This document shows positions 7,905-16,623 of a stretch of 37,868 bases of DNA, in pieces. Numbering within the stretch: position 1 is the stretch's first letter; each line of letters starts with the position of its first letter. A model generated the notes under the pieces. It was not told where the DNA came from, searched no databases, and saw only the letters and a list, made by a program, of their open reading frames with translations. Origin of the DNA: Berkiella sp964594635 (GTDB lineage: Bacteria; Pseudomonadota; Gammaproteobacteria; Berkiellales; Berkiellaceae); NCBI GenBank assembly GCA_964594635.1, contig CAZQMV010000016.1, positions 1 through 37,868 of the forward strand, in the 5' to 3' direction. The position numbers and the translations under genes were made by a program.

Positions 7905-10512
7905 CTCCTACCCGACAAAGAGGTCCAAGGTCGCAATAACGACAAGTGGAACTATCCAATGGGTCGACTATCGTGTCGCCTTCTACAAAAGAAGTTATTA
8001 AGCCACTCAAGGAAGCTGTCCAGATCTCTTTTAATTCATCCCAGGCATGGTATTTTGGTTGAACCACGCCATCTATGTCCATAGCATGATGAGAGATCCC
8101 TTCATAGCCCAACGCTTGTCGATTAAGCTTTGCTACCAATAAAGCTTGCGGTGCATCCGCAAATGCGGCTAGATAATAAAGTGGCAATTGGGGGGCTTTG
8201 GGTCTTAACCCCCAAATATCATTGATATTAAATTGCCCTGTTTTATAATCTAACAAGAGAATTTGTCCATCACTCGTTTCATCGATTCGATCTAAACGGA
8301 TATGAAATTCAATATCTAGCAAGCGATAACTTTTGCTACTTTCTATCGCAATGACTTTAAACGGACTACGAGTTTTTTCGATTGCTAAGTAATCCTGTAA
8401 AATCAAAGCTAATCGGCTCTTTTCGACTGATAGGTAGTAATGCGGCGTCTTTGGCTTAATATGCTTTTGTAAGGCTTTATCAATCAGCGTTGCAATAAGA
8501 GAGATCACCGCTGCTTCATCCATTTCAAGCAGCGTTTGTTGAGAGCTAACAGTTTCCCAAAAATGCTGTAACACTTCATGTAAAATAATGCCTTGTTGGT
8601 GTGGCGCAATCCAATCGTCTTCTACTTCAATTCGTTTTGCTTGCAATCTTAATTCGGCAAACGCTTTAAAAGGGCAAGCTGCTTGCAAGGTTAATAAGTG
8701 GCTCGTGATTGCAACTTTTTCAGTGACTTGCAATGGGATCATTTCATCTAACACTCTTGGTGTCAGTGATGGTTTCGCAAACTGATCTTCAAGACGATCT
8801 TTTATGGTTAAATCCACTCCCCATGTGTCATCAAGCATTGGAATGTGACGGATCAATTCACTTAACTCCAATGTTTTGGCTTTGTCTTTCTTGGGATAGC
8901 TTAAAATCACCTCATCTGCACTGGCCACTAACCGTTCTGTCATTGTTTTCGCGTATTCCATTTCGCGCTCAGAACTCGCATGTGGCATTTTTAACTGGCG
9001 CTGTAATGGCAAAGGAATAAATGGATTAGGTTTTGCAAGCGGCGGCCAACTTTCAGCGTGAAGTCCTACGACCCATAGGCTATCAAAATGTAAACCTAAT
9101 GCTTCTAGTACCCCCAAAATTTGCACATTGGCGCTTTTATTTTGTGCTTGAAAAGGGATCTGCGAGACAATGCCCCGTAACACGGACAAAGCTTCTTTAA
9201 AGGTTGCAGGCTCTAATGCAGTATCGGCCAAACGCAATTCGGCAAGGGCTTGTGCCCAGCGTGCTACGGCTTGATGTTCTATGCTGTTTAATGCGCGTTT
9301 GCCTGGCCAACCTGAAATAGTTAATAATTGCTCAAAATGTTTTGCAAACAAAGCATAACGCATTTTTTTGGGCGCATGGGAACCCATGTTGACAAGTTGT
9401 GACAGAATATCACGCAAAATAGGCTCATGCAGGGATTGCATGATCTTCGTGAACGTCAGCGTGGTTTGATTTTGAATTTTGAGTTGTTCATAGTGTTGTA
9501 AAATAGCCGTTAACTCACCTTCACCCCAAGCAAAAAAGGGAGCATTAATGATAAGAAAATAGTCATTTAAAGAAAATGTACCATTAACCATTTTAAGTAA
9601 TAAAAAAGCACTATGAATAATGGGATAATGATCAAGTGGAATAGCAGCTGATATATTATAAGCTTCACAGACTTGTGCTTGTGGAGAACACACGGCTAAA
9701 GGCTGGAAGACTTCCTTAAAGGTTTTATCAACAAGCGATCGTTGGTTGGCCAAATCAGGCACCACAATACCGATGTTTTTTTTGCCTGCATTGTTACTTG
9801 CTTTAGCAAAATTGGCAGCCGCTAGCAATTCTTGTTCTTGATCGTAATATTCTTTTCTGCCAAGTAATCGTGGCTCTTTTTTAATCGGTTCGATAAATTC
9901 AACATGCCACAGATGGGATTGTAGAGTATCTATTAACTGTTTTATTTGTGGGGAAATTTCTTCAAATCCATATAAGACAATCATTTTAATAGGAGAAACG
10001 CGCTGCCAAGCTGATTGATATTCACTTGCGAAGTACGGTTGTACCGCACTCGCTAATTCATAGCTATCCAAAGCATTATTGTTTATTAGCCATTCTTCAT
10101 AAGCATCTGCAAAAGTTTTAAATGTTTCTTGATCAAGCGTCAAAGGGTGTTCATACCAAGAATCCATGACACGCCATTGCTGTAACAAACCCCACGCTTG
10201 TGCTGCCATTTTAGCAGTGACTGACACATTGAGTAATTTTTGACTAACCGCAAATGAACGAATAATCGCCGTCCAAATCAACAAGGATTGAGAAGGATCC
10301 AACAGATGTTTTTCCAATACGCCTTGGATTTCTAATTGCTGCCAAATGGCCTCTAGCCAGTCTGATAAAGCGAAGATGTGAGGAGTCGCCCAAGCTCGTT
10401 CGTTCTTTGCATAATGGGAATTCGCTTGGTTCAGCAAATTACTCGCTAAGCGACGAGAAGGAGTAATAATCGTGCTATTCTCTTTAAGATAATCGGCTAG
10501 TTTAGTGTGCAT
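7885..10512 (-). CDS. AddB-like PD-(D/E)XK nuclease, probable partner of AddA
   Basis: An 875-aa protein of the gammaproteobacterial 'probable DNA repair protein' type (TIGR03623-like). The N-terminal region TIITPSRRLASNLL (14-27) sits where AddB has a Walker A but has lost the GKT. The C-terminal third is a RecB-type nuclease: H645 (GIILHEVLQHFW), D741/D744 (RLDRID), D755-Y-K757 (LLLDYKTGQ) and QLPLYYLA (775-782). C613 together with C857, C860 and C866 (CRYCDLGPLC) match the four cysteines of the AddB iron-sulfur staple. It is the first gene of the operon with addA. Together they would form a two-nuclease, one-motor end-resection complex, inferred from the AddAB family. Confidence 0.85.
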   Translation of the reverse strand: MHTKLADYLKENSTIITPSRRLASNLLNQANSHYAKNERAWATPHIFALSDWLEAIWQQLEIQGVLEKHLLDPSQSLLIWTAIIRSFAVSQKLLNVSVTAKMAAQAWGLLQQWRVMDSWYEHPLTLDQETFKTFADAYEEWLINNNALDSYELASAVQPYFASEYQSAWQRVSPIKMIVLYGFEEISPQIKQLIDTLQSHLWHVEFIEPIKKEPRLLGRKEYYDQEQELLAAANFAKASNNAGKKNIGIVVPDLANQRSLVDKTFKEVFQPLAVCSPQAQVCEAYNISAAIPLDHYPIIHSAFLLLKMVNGTFSLNDYFLIINAPFFAWGEGELTAILQHYEQLKIQNQTTLTFTKIMQSLHEPILRDILSQLVNMGSHAPKKMRYALFAKHFEQLLTISGWPGKRALNSIEHQAVARWAQALAELRLADTALEPATFKEALSVLRGIVSQIPFQAQNKSANVQILGVLEALGLHFDSLWVVGLHAESWPPLAKPNPFIPLPLQRQLKMPHASSEREMEYAKTMTERLVASADEVILSYPKKDKAKTLELSELIRHIPMLDDTWGVDLTIKDRLEDQFAKPSLTPRVLDEMIPLQVTEKVAITSHLLTLQAACPFKAFAELRLQAKRIEVEDDWIAPHQQGIILHEVLQHFWETVSSQQTLLEMDEAAVISLIATLIDKALQKHIKPKTPHYYLSVEKSRLALILQDYLAIEKTRSPFKVIAIESSKSYRLLDIEFHIRLDRIDETSDGQILLLDYKTGQFNINDIWGLRPKAPQLPLYYLAAFADAPQALLVAKLNRQALGYEGISHHAMDIDGVVQPKYHAWDELKEIWTASLSGLITSFVEGDTIVDPLDSSTCRYCDLGPLCRVGDVNDDN

Positions 10513-10591
10513 TGCTTACTACGACGTAAAAGAAACCGAGTATACTAGAAATAAGAGGCTAATTGGCCATTTATCACAGGGAATGTGCCCC

Positions 10592-11356
10592 ATGATTTAT
10601 CACGATTTTACCCCGGCTCCTCCTGCAGACCAATTAATTGGTCATCGCGGCATTGCGGCACTTGCGCCTGAGAATACCATGTCCAGCTTTAGGTTAGCTG
10701 CATCACATAATGTGAGCTGGGTAGAGTTTGATGTTAGACTAACAAAAGACAATGCATTAATTATTTTCCACGACGACACCCTAGAACGTACAACCAATGG
10801 AAATGGGTATGTTTACGAACATACTCTTCGCTCATTAATGTCTTTAGACGCAGGAAGTTGGTTTTCAGCTAGATTTGCGGGCGAAAAAATTCCTATTTTT
10901 AGTGATGTTTTTTCTGAACTCGTGATCCTGGGTTTACAATGTAATATTGAAATGAAATTCCCTCCCCAACCCAGTCCTTCTCATATTGCGATGCTGGCCT
11001 ATCGGCTAGGCCAGATCTTGGAAAAATGGCCTAAAGGACATCCATTGCCCCTCGTTTCCAGCTTTGAATGGGAAGCCATAGCCTTAGTCAGACAGCAGTT
11101 CCCAAAGATGCCCATTGGCTTTTTAACGGAACAATGCACTCAAGAAATCATTGCATTGGTGGCAAAAACACCCAATGCGGCGCTGCATTGCGACTATCTT
11201 AGTTTAACAACAGAGCTATTAACGACGGCTAATGGCATGGGCGTCCCTATGCTAGCTTATACCGTCAATGAGACTATCATTGCGGATCACTTGCTTCGCC
11301 AGAGCGTTTTTGGATTATTTTCTGACAACCCACTCGTTCTTCGCAGGACCTTATAG
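10592..11356 (+). CDS. Glycerophosphodiester phosphodiesterase (cytoplasmic type)
   Basis: Hydrolyses glycerophosphodiesters to glycerol-3-phosphate plus an alcohol. From ATG 10592 the protein has 254 aa and no signal peptide, like UgpQ rather than periplasmic GlpQ. The GDPD motifs are intact: IGHRG (16-20) with the catalytic His, APENT (25-29), E45-F-D47 and FHDDTLERTTNG (59-70), and IEMKFP further on. An upstream in-frame ATG at 10505 would overlap the divergent addB start by 8 bp and add 29 poorly matching residues. AGGGA at 10578-10582 is well placed for 10592, so I prefer that start. A TATACT at 10541-10546 may be part of its promoter, but no convincing -35 is spaced correctly. Confidence 0.88.
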   Translation: MIYHDFTPAPPADQLIGHRGIAALAPENTMSSFRLAASHNVSWVEFDVRLTKDNALIIFHDDTLERTTNGNGYVYEHTLRSLMSLDAGSWFSARFAGEKIPIFSDVFSELVILGLQCNIEMKFPPQPSPSHIAMLAYRLGQILEKWPKGHPLPLVSSFEWEAIALVRQQFPKMPIGFLTEQCTQEIIALVAKTPNAALHCDYLSLTTELLTTANGMGVPMLAYTVNETIIADHLLRQSVFGLFSDNPLVLRRTL

Positions 11357-11433
11357 CCGCTAGTGGCGGCATATACCCTCCTAACAGCCTATGTTAATAT
11401 GTGGACATAATTATTTACTTTATCCATATATGC

Positions 11434-12477
11434 ATGATCTCAATAAGAAATCTATCTAAATATTATAAAACCCACCAGCAACCGTTTTACGCGTTGAAGA
11501 ATATCAATTTAGATGTCAAGTCTGGGGAAATTTATGGGATTATTGGCCGAAGTGGTGCAGGTAAAAGCACGCTGATCCGTTGCGTGAATGGTCTAGAGCA
11601 CCCCTCAAGTGGCAGTGTGCTCATTGAAGGAGTCTGCATTACGACCATGACTGCTTCGCAATTACGCGAAGCACGCCGTCATATGGGAATGATCTTTCAA
11701 CACTTTAATTTACTCCAATCACGCAATGTGACAGAAAACATTGCATTGCCATTAGAGTTAGCTCGCGCCTCGAATAAAGAAATCCAAATTCGTGTTAATC
11801 AATTATTAGAATTAACAGAACTCGAAAATCATGCCAAACAATACCCTAGTCAATTAAGTGGTGGCCAAAAACAACGCGTGGCAATTGCCAGAGCACTGGC
11901 GTGTTCTCCCAAGATCATGTTGTGTGATGAAGCGACTTCTTCTCTTGATCCGCGTTCGACAGTATCGATATTAGAATTACTTCGCAATATTAATCACGAG
12001 CTGGGGATCACCATGCTCCTTATCACACATGAAATGGATGTCGTTAAATCGATTTGTCATCGTGTCGGTGTTATTCATGAAGGCGAAATCGTTGAGCAAA
12101 ATGGCGTGATTGAAATTTTTACCAATCCGCAAACACAAACCACCAAAGATCTGCTCAAAGCCTCTTCACGCATGGAAGTGCCGCGAGTTATCAAAGATTT
12201 GTTACAAGCTAATGCAACACAAGATAGTGGCACTATTTTGCGTATTGCTTATCATGGTGCCAGTGCTTCCCAACCTATCATCAGCTACTTAATTCAACAA
12301 TATCGAATTATTGTGAATATGTTGCAAGGAAGCATTGAAACCATTCAAGATCAAATTGTCGGCGTCATGATCGTTGAAATTAAAGGGGATCGAGAGAACG
12401 TTGATAAAAGCATTGCATTTTTAGAACGCAACGGTTTACATGTCGAGATATTAGGTTATGTTCAACGAGATCCTTAA
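11434..12477 (+). CDS. metN: Methionine ABC importer ATP-binding protein MetN
   Basis: The ATPase of the MetNIQ importer for D- and L-methionine. From ATG 11434 it has 347 aa, the family's normal size; a GTG at 11401 in the same frame would add 11 non-homologous residues. It has Walker A GRSGAGKST (38-46), Q-loop MIFQHFNLL, signature LSGGQKQR (141-148) and Walker B IMLCDEATSS (161-170). The C-terminal NIL domain (about 265-345), which binds methionine for trans-inhibition in E. coli, is complete, so feedback inhibition of transport is expected. The gene overlaps metI by 20 bp. I found no MetJ-box repeats or SAM riboswitch in the short upstream gap. Confidence 0.95.
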   Translation: MISIRNLSKYYKTHQQPFYALKNINLDVKSGEIYGIIGRSGAGKSTLIRCVNGLEHPSSGSVLIEGVCITTMTASQLREARRHMGMIFQHFNLLQSRNVTENIALPLELARASNKEIQIRVNQLLELTELENHAKQYPSQLSGGQKQRVAIARALACSPKIMLCDEATSSLDPRSTVSILELLRNINHELGITMLLITHEMDVVKSICHRVGVIHEGEIVEQNGVIEIFTNPQTQTTKDLLKASSRMEVPRVIKDLLQANATQDSGTILRIAYHGASASQPIISYLIQQYRIIVNMLQGSIETIQDQIVGVMIVEIKGDRENVDKSIAFLERNGLHVEILGYVQRDP

Positions 12478-13099
12478 AGCATTTATTGAAACGTGCACGA
12501 TGGTGTTCTTTTCAGGCTTATTTGCTGCCATGGGGGGCTTACCCATCGGTGTGCTCTTAGCACTCACCAAAAAGCGTCAACTCTTAGAAAATAAATGGTT
12601 GCATTGGGCATTAGGTGGGATTGTGAACGCAACTCGCTCTATCCCATTTATTATTCTCATGATTGCTGTTATACCTTTAACACGCTTTCTTGCAGGCAGC
12701 TCTATTCAAGTCAAAGCGTTGATTGTACCTTTGACGTTAGCGGCAATCCCCTTCTTTGCACGTACAGTAGAAATTGCTTTAAATGAAGTGCCAACTGGCC
12801 TCGTTGAGGCAGCAAAAGCCATGGGCGCTACACCATTTCAGATTATTTATAAAGTATTGCTTCCTGAAGCGATGTCCGGTATTGTCGGCGGTCTAACACT
12901 TACTTTAGTTAACTTAGTCGGATTCTCTGCGATGGCAGGTTTTAATGGCAGCGGTGGCTTAGGCAAACTGGCTATTGATTACGGCTTTTATCGTTACGAT
13001 ACTGAAATTGTCTTAATAACAGTTGTGATCATGATTGTACTGGTCCAACTTTTACAAAGTGTGGGTGACTATGTGCAACGCAAAATCTTTACTCATTAG
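12458..13099 (+). CDS. metI: Methionine ABC importer permease MetI
   Basis: The membrane subunit of MetNIQ, with 213 aa and about five transmembrane helices, as usual for the family. The cytoplasmic EAA coupling loop, VEAAKAMGATPFQIIYKVLLPEA, follows the family pattern with its invariant glycine. The NATRSIPFIILMIAVIPLTR segment is characteristic of MetI. It starts within the last codons of metN and overlaps metQ, so the three genes form one operon with translational coupling. Confidence 0.95.
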   Translation: MFNEILKAFIETCTMVFFSGLFAAMGGLPIGVLLALTKKRQLLENKWLHWALGGIVNATRSIPFIILMIAVIPLTRFLAGSSIQVKALIVPLTLAAIPFFARTVEIALNEVPTGLVEAAKAMGATPFQIIYKVLLPEAMSGIVGGLTLTLVNLVGFSAMAGFNGSGGLGKLAIDYGFYRYDTEIVLITVVIMIVLVQLLQSVGDYVQRKIFTH

Positions 13100-13868
13100 C
13101 CTGTTCGGCTTATTCCTGATTGGATGCACACAGCAACAACGGGGTGAAAACGAAATCATTATCGGCACGATCACGGGTCCTGAGTCTGAATTAGTTGAAA
13201 CCGCAAAAAAAGTGGCCAGTGAACGTTATGGCTTAAAACTCACGATTGTGAGTTTTGAAGATTATGTGATCCCCAATACCGCACTTGCAGAAAAAGACAT
13301 TGATGCCAACATGTTTCAGCACCAACCCTATCTTGATATTGTGCTTGAAAAGAAACAATACGCAATTACCTCTATTGGCAAGATGTTTATTTACCCCATG
13401 GGCATTTACTCTAAAAAGCACAAGCAGTTAACTGAACTGCCAGAGGGTGCAGTCATTGGTATTCCCAATGATCCCAGCAATGGTGCCCGTGCATTGCGTT
13501 TGCTCGCTAAGGCAAAATTAATCACCATTCCGAATGTGAATGATCTTGAGTTGACACCGCAAAAAATCACCTCGAATCCACACAAGTTGGTGATTAAAGA
13601 AATTGTTGCTGCTCAATTACCACGCGTGCTGAATGATTTAGATGCTGCGGTCATTAATACTAATTTTGCAATCCCTGCGGGTATCTCTCCCAGCAAAAAC
13701 GCTTTAGTTCTAGAAGATCGTAATTCACCTTATGCCAATATTGTAGTAGTAAGAACCAGTGAAAAAGACGAAGAAAAATATCGTAAACTGATGGATGCTT
13801 TACATTCACCTGAGGTACAAGAACAAGCTAAAAAATTGTTCTCCGATCAGGCAATACCTGCCTGGTAG
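13071..13868 (+). CDS. metQ: Methionine-binding lipoprotein MetQ
   Basis: The periplasmic methionine receptor of MetNIQ. I take ATG 13071 (inside metI, 29-bp overlap) rather than the upstream in-frame codon at 13035, because it gives a clean lipoprotein signal: MCNAKSLLISLFGLFLIGC, with lipobox LIGC and acylated C19. The mature protein reads like NLPA/MetQ: IIIGTITGPESELVETAK, then ALAEKDIDANMFQHQPYLD (ligand-cleft region) and IGIPNDPSNGARALRLL. The 265-aa length is normal. The last gene of metNIQ, it is followed 30 bp later by an MFS gene that could be co-transcribed. Confidence 0.95.
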   Translation: MCNAKSLLISLFGLFLIGCTQQQRGENEIIIGTITGPESELVETAKKVASERYGLKLTIVSFEDYVIPNTALAEKDIDANMFQHQPYLDIVLEKKQYAITSIGKMFIYPMGIYSKKHKQLTELPEGAVIGIPNDPSNGARALRLLAKAKLITIPNVNDLELTPQKITSNPHKLVIKEIVAAQLPRVLNDLDAAVINTNFAIPAGISPSKNALVLEDRNSPYANIVVVRTSEKDEEKYRKLMDALHSPEVQEQAKKLFSDQAIPAW

Positions 13869-13898
13869 TTAAACTCACAACAAGGGTAATGCCAACCT

Positions 13899-15149
13899 AT
13901 GGTACAGGAATCCAACACATCCTCCCGCTGGCATCTTGGTGGATGGACCTTATGGTCCATCGCTGCCTTATTTTATGCTTATGAGTTTATCCACCGCGTT
14001 GTTCCTAGTATCCTCACCGAAGAGTTACGCAAAGGACTCTCTATCAATGATCATCAACTTGGCGCTGTGGGTGCCATGTATTTTTACGCCTATGCAGCTT
14101 TTCAATTACCTGCTGGCGTCTTAATCGATCGCTTTGGGGCTAAAAAATTATTAGTCACCGCCTCACTGATTCTAACCATCGGCAGTTTTATTTTTGCTAG
14201 CACCTCATCCGTTCATGTTGCACAACTCAGTCGTTTTTTGATTGGGATGGGATCTGCCTTTGCTTTTATTGGTTGTCTGAAAATTGGTGCTAGCTGGTTA
14301 ACCATGAGTTCTTTTCCGCTGGTGGTCGGATTAACCAATTTATGCGGCACGCTAGGTGCCTTATTAGGCGGTAAGCCAATGTCTTACCTTGTGCATGAAT
14401 TTGGTTGGCGCGAGATGCTTATGCAACTCAGTTTTGCAGGTCTGTTTATTACTTTGATTTTATGGCTTTTCTTGCAAGATAAACCCGCATCAAACGATAA
14501 GCCCGATCAGTATCAACCTGGCTTACTCACAGGCTTAATCACAGTAATGAAAAATCCGCAATCCTGGATCATTGCTTTATACGGCATGCTACTGGTGGCT
14601 CCCATCGCGGCAATCCCTGAAATGTGGGGAGTTGAATATCTGAAAGTCGCTTATAACATCCCTGCCACCCAAGCGGCGGGGATCACGCACATTATATTTG
14701 TCGGCACTGCGATTGGTGGCCCTGTTATCGGTTGGATCATGACGCATCCCATTGAAGAAGTGGATTTTATGATGATTGCGTCCTTGGGTGCTCTCATCTT
14801 ACTTTGCATGTTTTTATATTGGGTCAACATGCCTATCTCTAATTTATACATTGTGCTGTTTAGCTTTGGACTTTTAACCGCTAACATGCTGCTGTGTTTT
14901 TCTTTGATTACTGAATGCCACCCGCCATGGGCACAAGGCGCAGCCATTGGCTTTATTAACATGGTGATTATGGCTGGTGGTGGTTTAGCGCAAGACCGTG
15001 TTGGCTGGTTGCTCGATAAGTTACGTGCCAGTCATGAAGGCGTTTACTTAATCGAAGACTACCATATCGCCTTAAGTGTGCTGCCACTATGCTTACTGGC
15101 CGCCATTGGATTAACCTTATTTATTAAACAAAAACGTAACGATGTTTAA
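13899..15149 (+). CDS. MFS transporter
   Basis: A 416-aa major facilitator superfamily permease with about 12 predicted membrane helices. The start YAYEFIHRVVPSIL and the loop 2-3 motif GVLIDRFGAKK (MFS motif A: G-x3-D-R-x-G-x-K/R) are clear. The FIHRVVPSI beginning is common in Legionellales and related MFS proteins of unassigned substrate. The helix VGLTNLCGTLGALLGGKP has the glycine-rich helix 5 pattern. The close position after metNIQ hints at an amino-acid-related substrate, but nothing in the sequence fixes it. It does not show features that would let me call it a Pht-type transporter. Confidence 0.85.
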   Translation: MVQESNTSSRWHLGGWTLWSIAALFYAYEFIHRVVPSILTEELRKGLSINDHQLGAVGAMYFYAYAAFQLPAGVLIDRFGAKKLLVTASLILTIGSFIFASTSSVHVAQLSRFLIGMGSAFAFIGCLKIGASWLTMSSFPLVVGLTNLCGTLGALLGGKPMSYLVHEFGWREMLMQLSFAGLFITLILWLFLQDKPASNDKPDQYQPGLLTGLITVMKNPQSWIIALYGMLLVAPIAAIPEMWGVEYLKVAYNIPATQAAGITHIIFVGTAIGGPVIGWIMTHPIEEVDFMMIASLGALILLCMFLYWVNMPISNLYIVLFSFGLLTANMLLCFSLITECHPPWAQGAAIGFINMVIMAGGGLAQDRVGWLLDKLRASHEGVYLIEDYHIALSVLPLCLLAAIGLTLFIKQKRNDV

Positions 15150-15344
15150 AAATACATGCAAATACCTATGCTCAAACCATTTTGCTTATAGGCTAGGCGA
15201 CAAGCGTTCTCAGAACCTGTCTTCGCTAAAGCTACGACAAGGCTCATACGAGGCGCGCCGAAGCTTCTTAGCGATTCAGTACATGACGATTTTGAGATAC
15301 GCGCAGGCAACAACGCATATAAGTAAAATGGGAAGAGCATAGAG
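15150..15344. repeat. Structured intergenic element, possible dispersed repeat
   Basis: The 195 bp between the MFS gene and rlmJ are unusually structured and more GC-rich than other gaps here. TCGCTAAAGCT (15223-15233) and AGCTTCTTAGCGA (15262-15274) are inverted arms of a hairpin. GTTCTCAGAAC (15206-15216) is an 11-bp dyad, and CCTAT...ATAGG flank 15165-15192. Both strands are open almost end to end: a plus frame over 15142-15342 and a minus frame over 15146-15340. The minus frame would encode 64 aa including SLRSFGAPRMSLVVALAKTG. Open frames on both strands plus dyads suggest a repeat element rather than a gene. I see no second copy in the window. Confidence 0.35.
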
Positions 15345-16175
15345 ATGTTTAGCTACGAACATAAATACCACGCTGGTTGTTTTGCCGATGTTCACAAGCA
15401 TTTAACCTTATTTGCAATCGTCGATTATTTATTAAAAAAACCGACACCCTTTTGTGTCTTAGATACGCATGCGGGTGATGGATTGTATGATTTAAACAGC
15501 ATTGAGAGCCAAAAGACTGCCGAAAAAACCAATGGCATTGATAAATTATGGAGCTTAACAGAAACGCTCCCATTGGTTTCACAGTTCTTAGATCTCATTA
15601 AAGGCTACAACCAACCTGGTGAATCTCGTTATTATCCTGGCTCTCCTGCCATTATCCTTTCAATGTTAAGAGAAAATGATAGGGCGTTGTTTATTGAAAA
15701 ACACCCACAAGCTATTGCAGCATTAAAGGCATTTACGGCGCATGAAAGCAAAAAAGTCCATGTGCACGAACGCGATTCCATCGAAGCTATGAAAGCATTG
15801 ATTCCTTTTGCAGAGAAACGCGGTTTAGTGTTTATTGATCCCAGTTATGAAATCAAAAGTGATTACGAAGTGATCGTCGAAGCAATGCATCGTGCCCATG
15901 ACAAATTTAACCATGGTATTTTTGCTTTATGGTACCCTATCCTAGCTGAAGGATACCAGGCTACGTTATTACGGCATTTAAAGAAAAGTGCCATTGCTAA
16001 AATCTGGCAATGCGAATGGATGCCTTTCCCTAATCAAAAAACCGGCATGTTAGGCAGTGGGATGATCGTAATTAACCCGCCCTGGCAGCTTGATACCGTA
16101 TTAACTGGAACGTTTGATTCACTTAATCAATCACTTTTTTCAGGTGGGCAGTTTACACAAAGGTGGTTAGCATAA
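15345..16175 (+). CDS. rlmJ: 23S rRNA (adenine(2030)-N6)-methyltransferase RlmJ
   Basis: Methylates A2030 of 23S rRNA with SAM as donor. The N-terminus, MFSYEHKYHAGCFADVHKHL, closely follows the RlmJ family pattern (SYxHxxHAGNxADVxKH). The SAM-binding motif is LDTHAGDGLYDL (39-50), and the catalytic N6-adenine methyltransferase motif appears as DPSYE (165-169) in place of DPPYE. At 276 aa it matches the E. coli enzyme (280 aa). A purine-rich GGGAAGAG lies about 8 nt before the ATG. The stop codon overlaps the next ATG (TAATG), coupling it to a small ORF. Confidence 0.93.
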   Translation: MFSYEHKYHAGCFADVHKHLTLFAIVDYLLKKPTPFCVLDTHAGDGLYDLNSIESQKTAEKTNGIDKLWSLTETLPLVSQFLDLIKGYNQPGESRYYPGSPAIILSMLRENDRALFIEKHPQAIAALKAFTAHESKKVHVHERDSIEAMKALIPFAEKRGLVFIDPSYEIKSDYEVIVEAMHRAHDKFNHGIFALWYPILAEGYQATLLRHLKKSAIAKIWQCEWMPFPNQKTGMLGSGMIVINPPWQLDTVLTGTFDSLNQSLFSGGQFTQRWLA

Positions 16176-16348
16176 TGTTCAATCCTTTTCATTTTATCGA
16201 CAAAATTAAACAAGCGATTTTCATGAAACTCATCAGCTTAGCTGCCAAAGCGCAAGCGCAAGGTTTACCGATGATTAAACAATCTGCATTTTTACATCAA
16301 TGCGATGCCAAAAAATTGCAGGCACGTAATGACAGCGCCTTAGCTTAG
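16175..16348 (+). CDS. Small hypothetical protein coupled to rlmJ
   Basis: A 57-residue ORF whose ATG shares one base with the rlmJ stop codon (TAATG), the classic arrangement for translational coupling; the overlap is the main support for it being real. The protein is basic, with an N-terminal stretch MFNPFHFIDKIKQAIFMKLI that could form an amphipathic helix and a more polar C-terminal half. There is no signal peptide cleavage site or recognisable domain. I do not recognise the family and assign no function. A GTG at 16163 in the same frame is a less likely start. Confidence 0.45.
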   Translation: MFNPFHFIDKIKQAIFMKLISLAAKAQAQGLPMIKQSAFLHQCDAKKLQARNDSALA

Positions 16349-16360
16349 ACTATCACTTCC

Positions 16361-16390
16361 TTGACATCACTCAGACCGTATGCGAATATT
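16361..16390 (+). promoter_or_regulatory. Candidate promoter of the bacteriocin-like peptide gene
   Basis: A perfect -35 hexamer TTGACA (16361-16366) is followed 18 bp later by AATATT (16385-16390), which matches four of six -10 positions. It sits 13 bp after the stop of the preceding small ORF and 34 bp before the peptide's start codon. The -35 is strong and the -10 weak, so an activator might be needed; that last point is inference. Confidence 0.4.
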
Positions 16391-16424
16391 CACTCACATT
16401 GGATAACTCAGAGGTATATTTCAC

Positions 16425-16601
16425 ATGAGAGAACTCAATAATAAAGAGCTGAATGCAATTTCTGGTGGCATGGGCCCTATTGATCTTGGACCTCTTTTTG
16501 CAGGATTGGTGGGTATAGGTGTTATTAGCGGACTGGTGATTGCTGGTATAGGCTTTGGCGCATACCAACTTTATAGTTCTTATACATTGGTACACGTATA
16601 G
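16425..16601 (+). CDS. Bacteriocin-like peptide with double-glycine leader
   Basis: A 58-aa peptide. The leader MRELNNKELNAISGG (1-15) fits the bacteriocin/microcin double-glycine pattern (MRELxxxELxxISGG), which peptidase-containing ABC exporters (C39 family) cleave after GG. The predicted 43-residue core starts MGPIDLGPLF and continues as a glycine-rich hydrophobic stretch with GxxxG spacings (GVISG, GIGFG), then an aromatic tail, YQLYSSYTLVHV. GxxxG-rich cores are typical of two-peptide class II bacteriocins that insert in membranes. Start support: AGAGG (16410-16414), 10 nt upstream, plus a TTGACA-type promoter. No exporter, immunity gene or partner peptide is visible in the window. Function is inferred from the leader and core composition only. 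Confidence 0.7.
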   Translation: MRELNNKELNAISGGMGPIDLGPLFAGLVGIGVISGLVIAGIGFGAYQLYSSYTLVHV

Positions 16602-16623
16602 ACATGGAAAGTAGCGGCCTGGT

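Noticed and set aside
11356..11370. GCCGC-tagtg-GCGGC inverted repeat after the phosphodiesterase gene, as a terminator
   Set aside because: The stem is only 5 bp and it is followed by ATATACCC rather than a T-run, so it is too weak to call.
11357..11433. SAM riboswitch or MetJ operator upstream of metN
   Set aside because: The gap is too short for a riboswitch and no AGACGTCT-like repeats are present.
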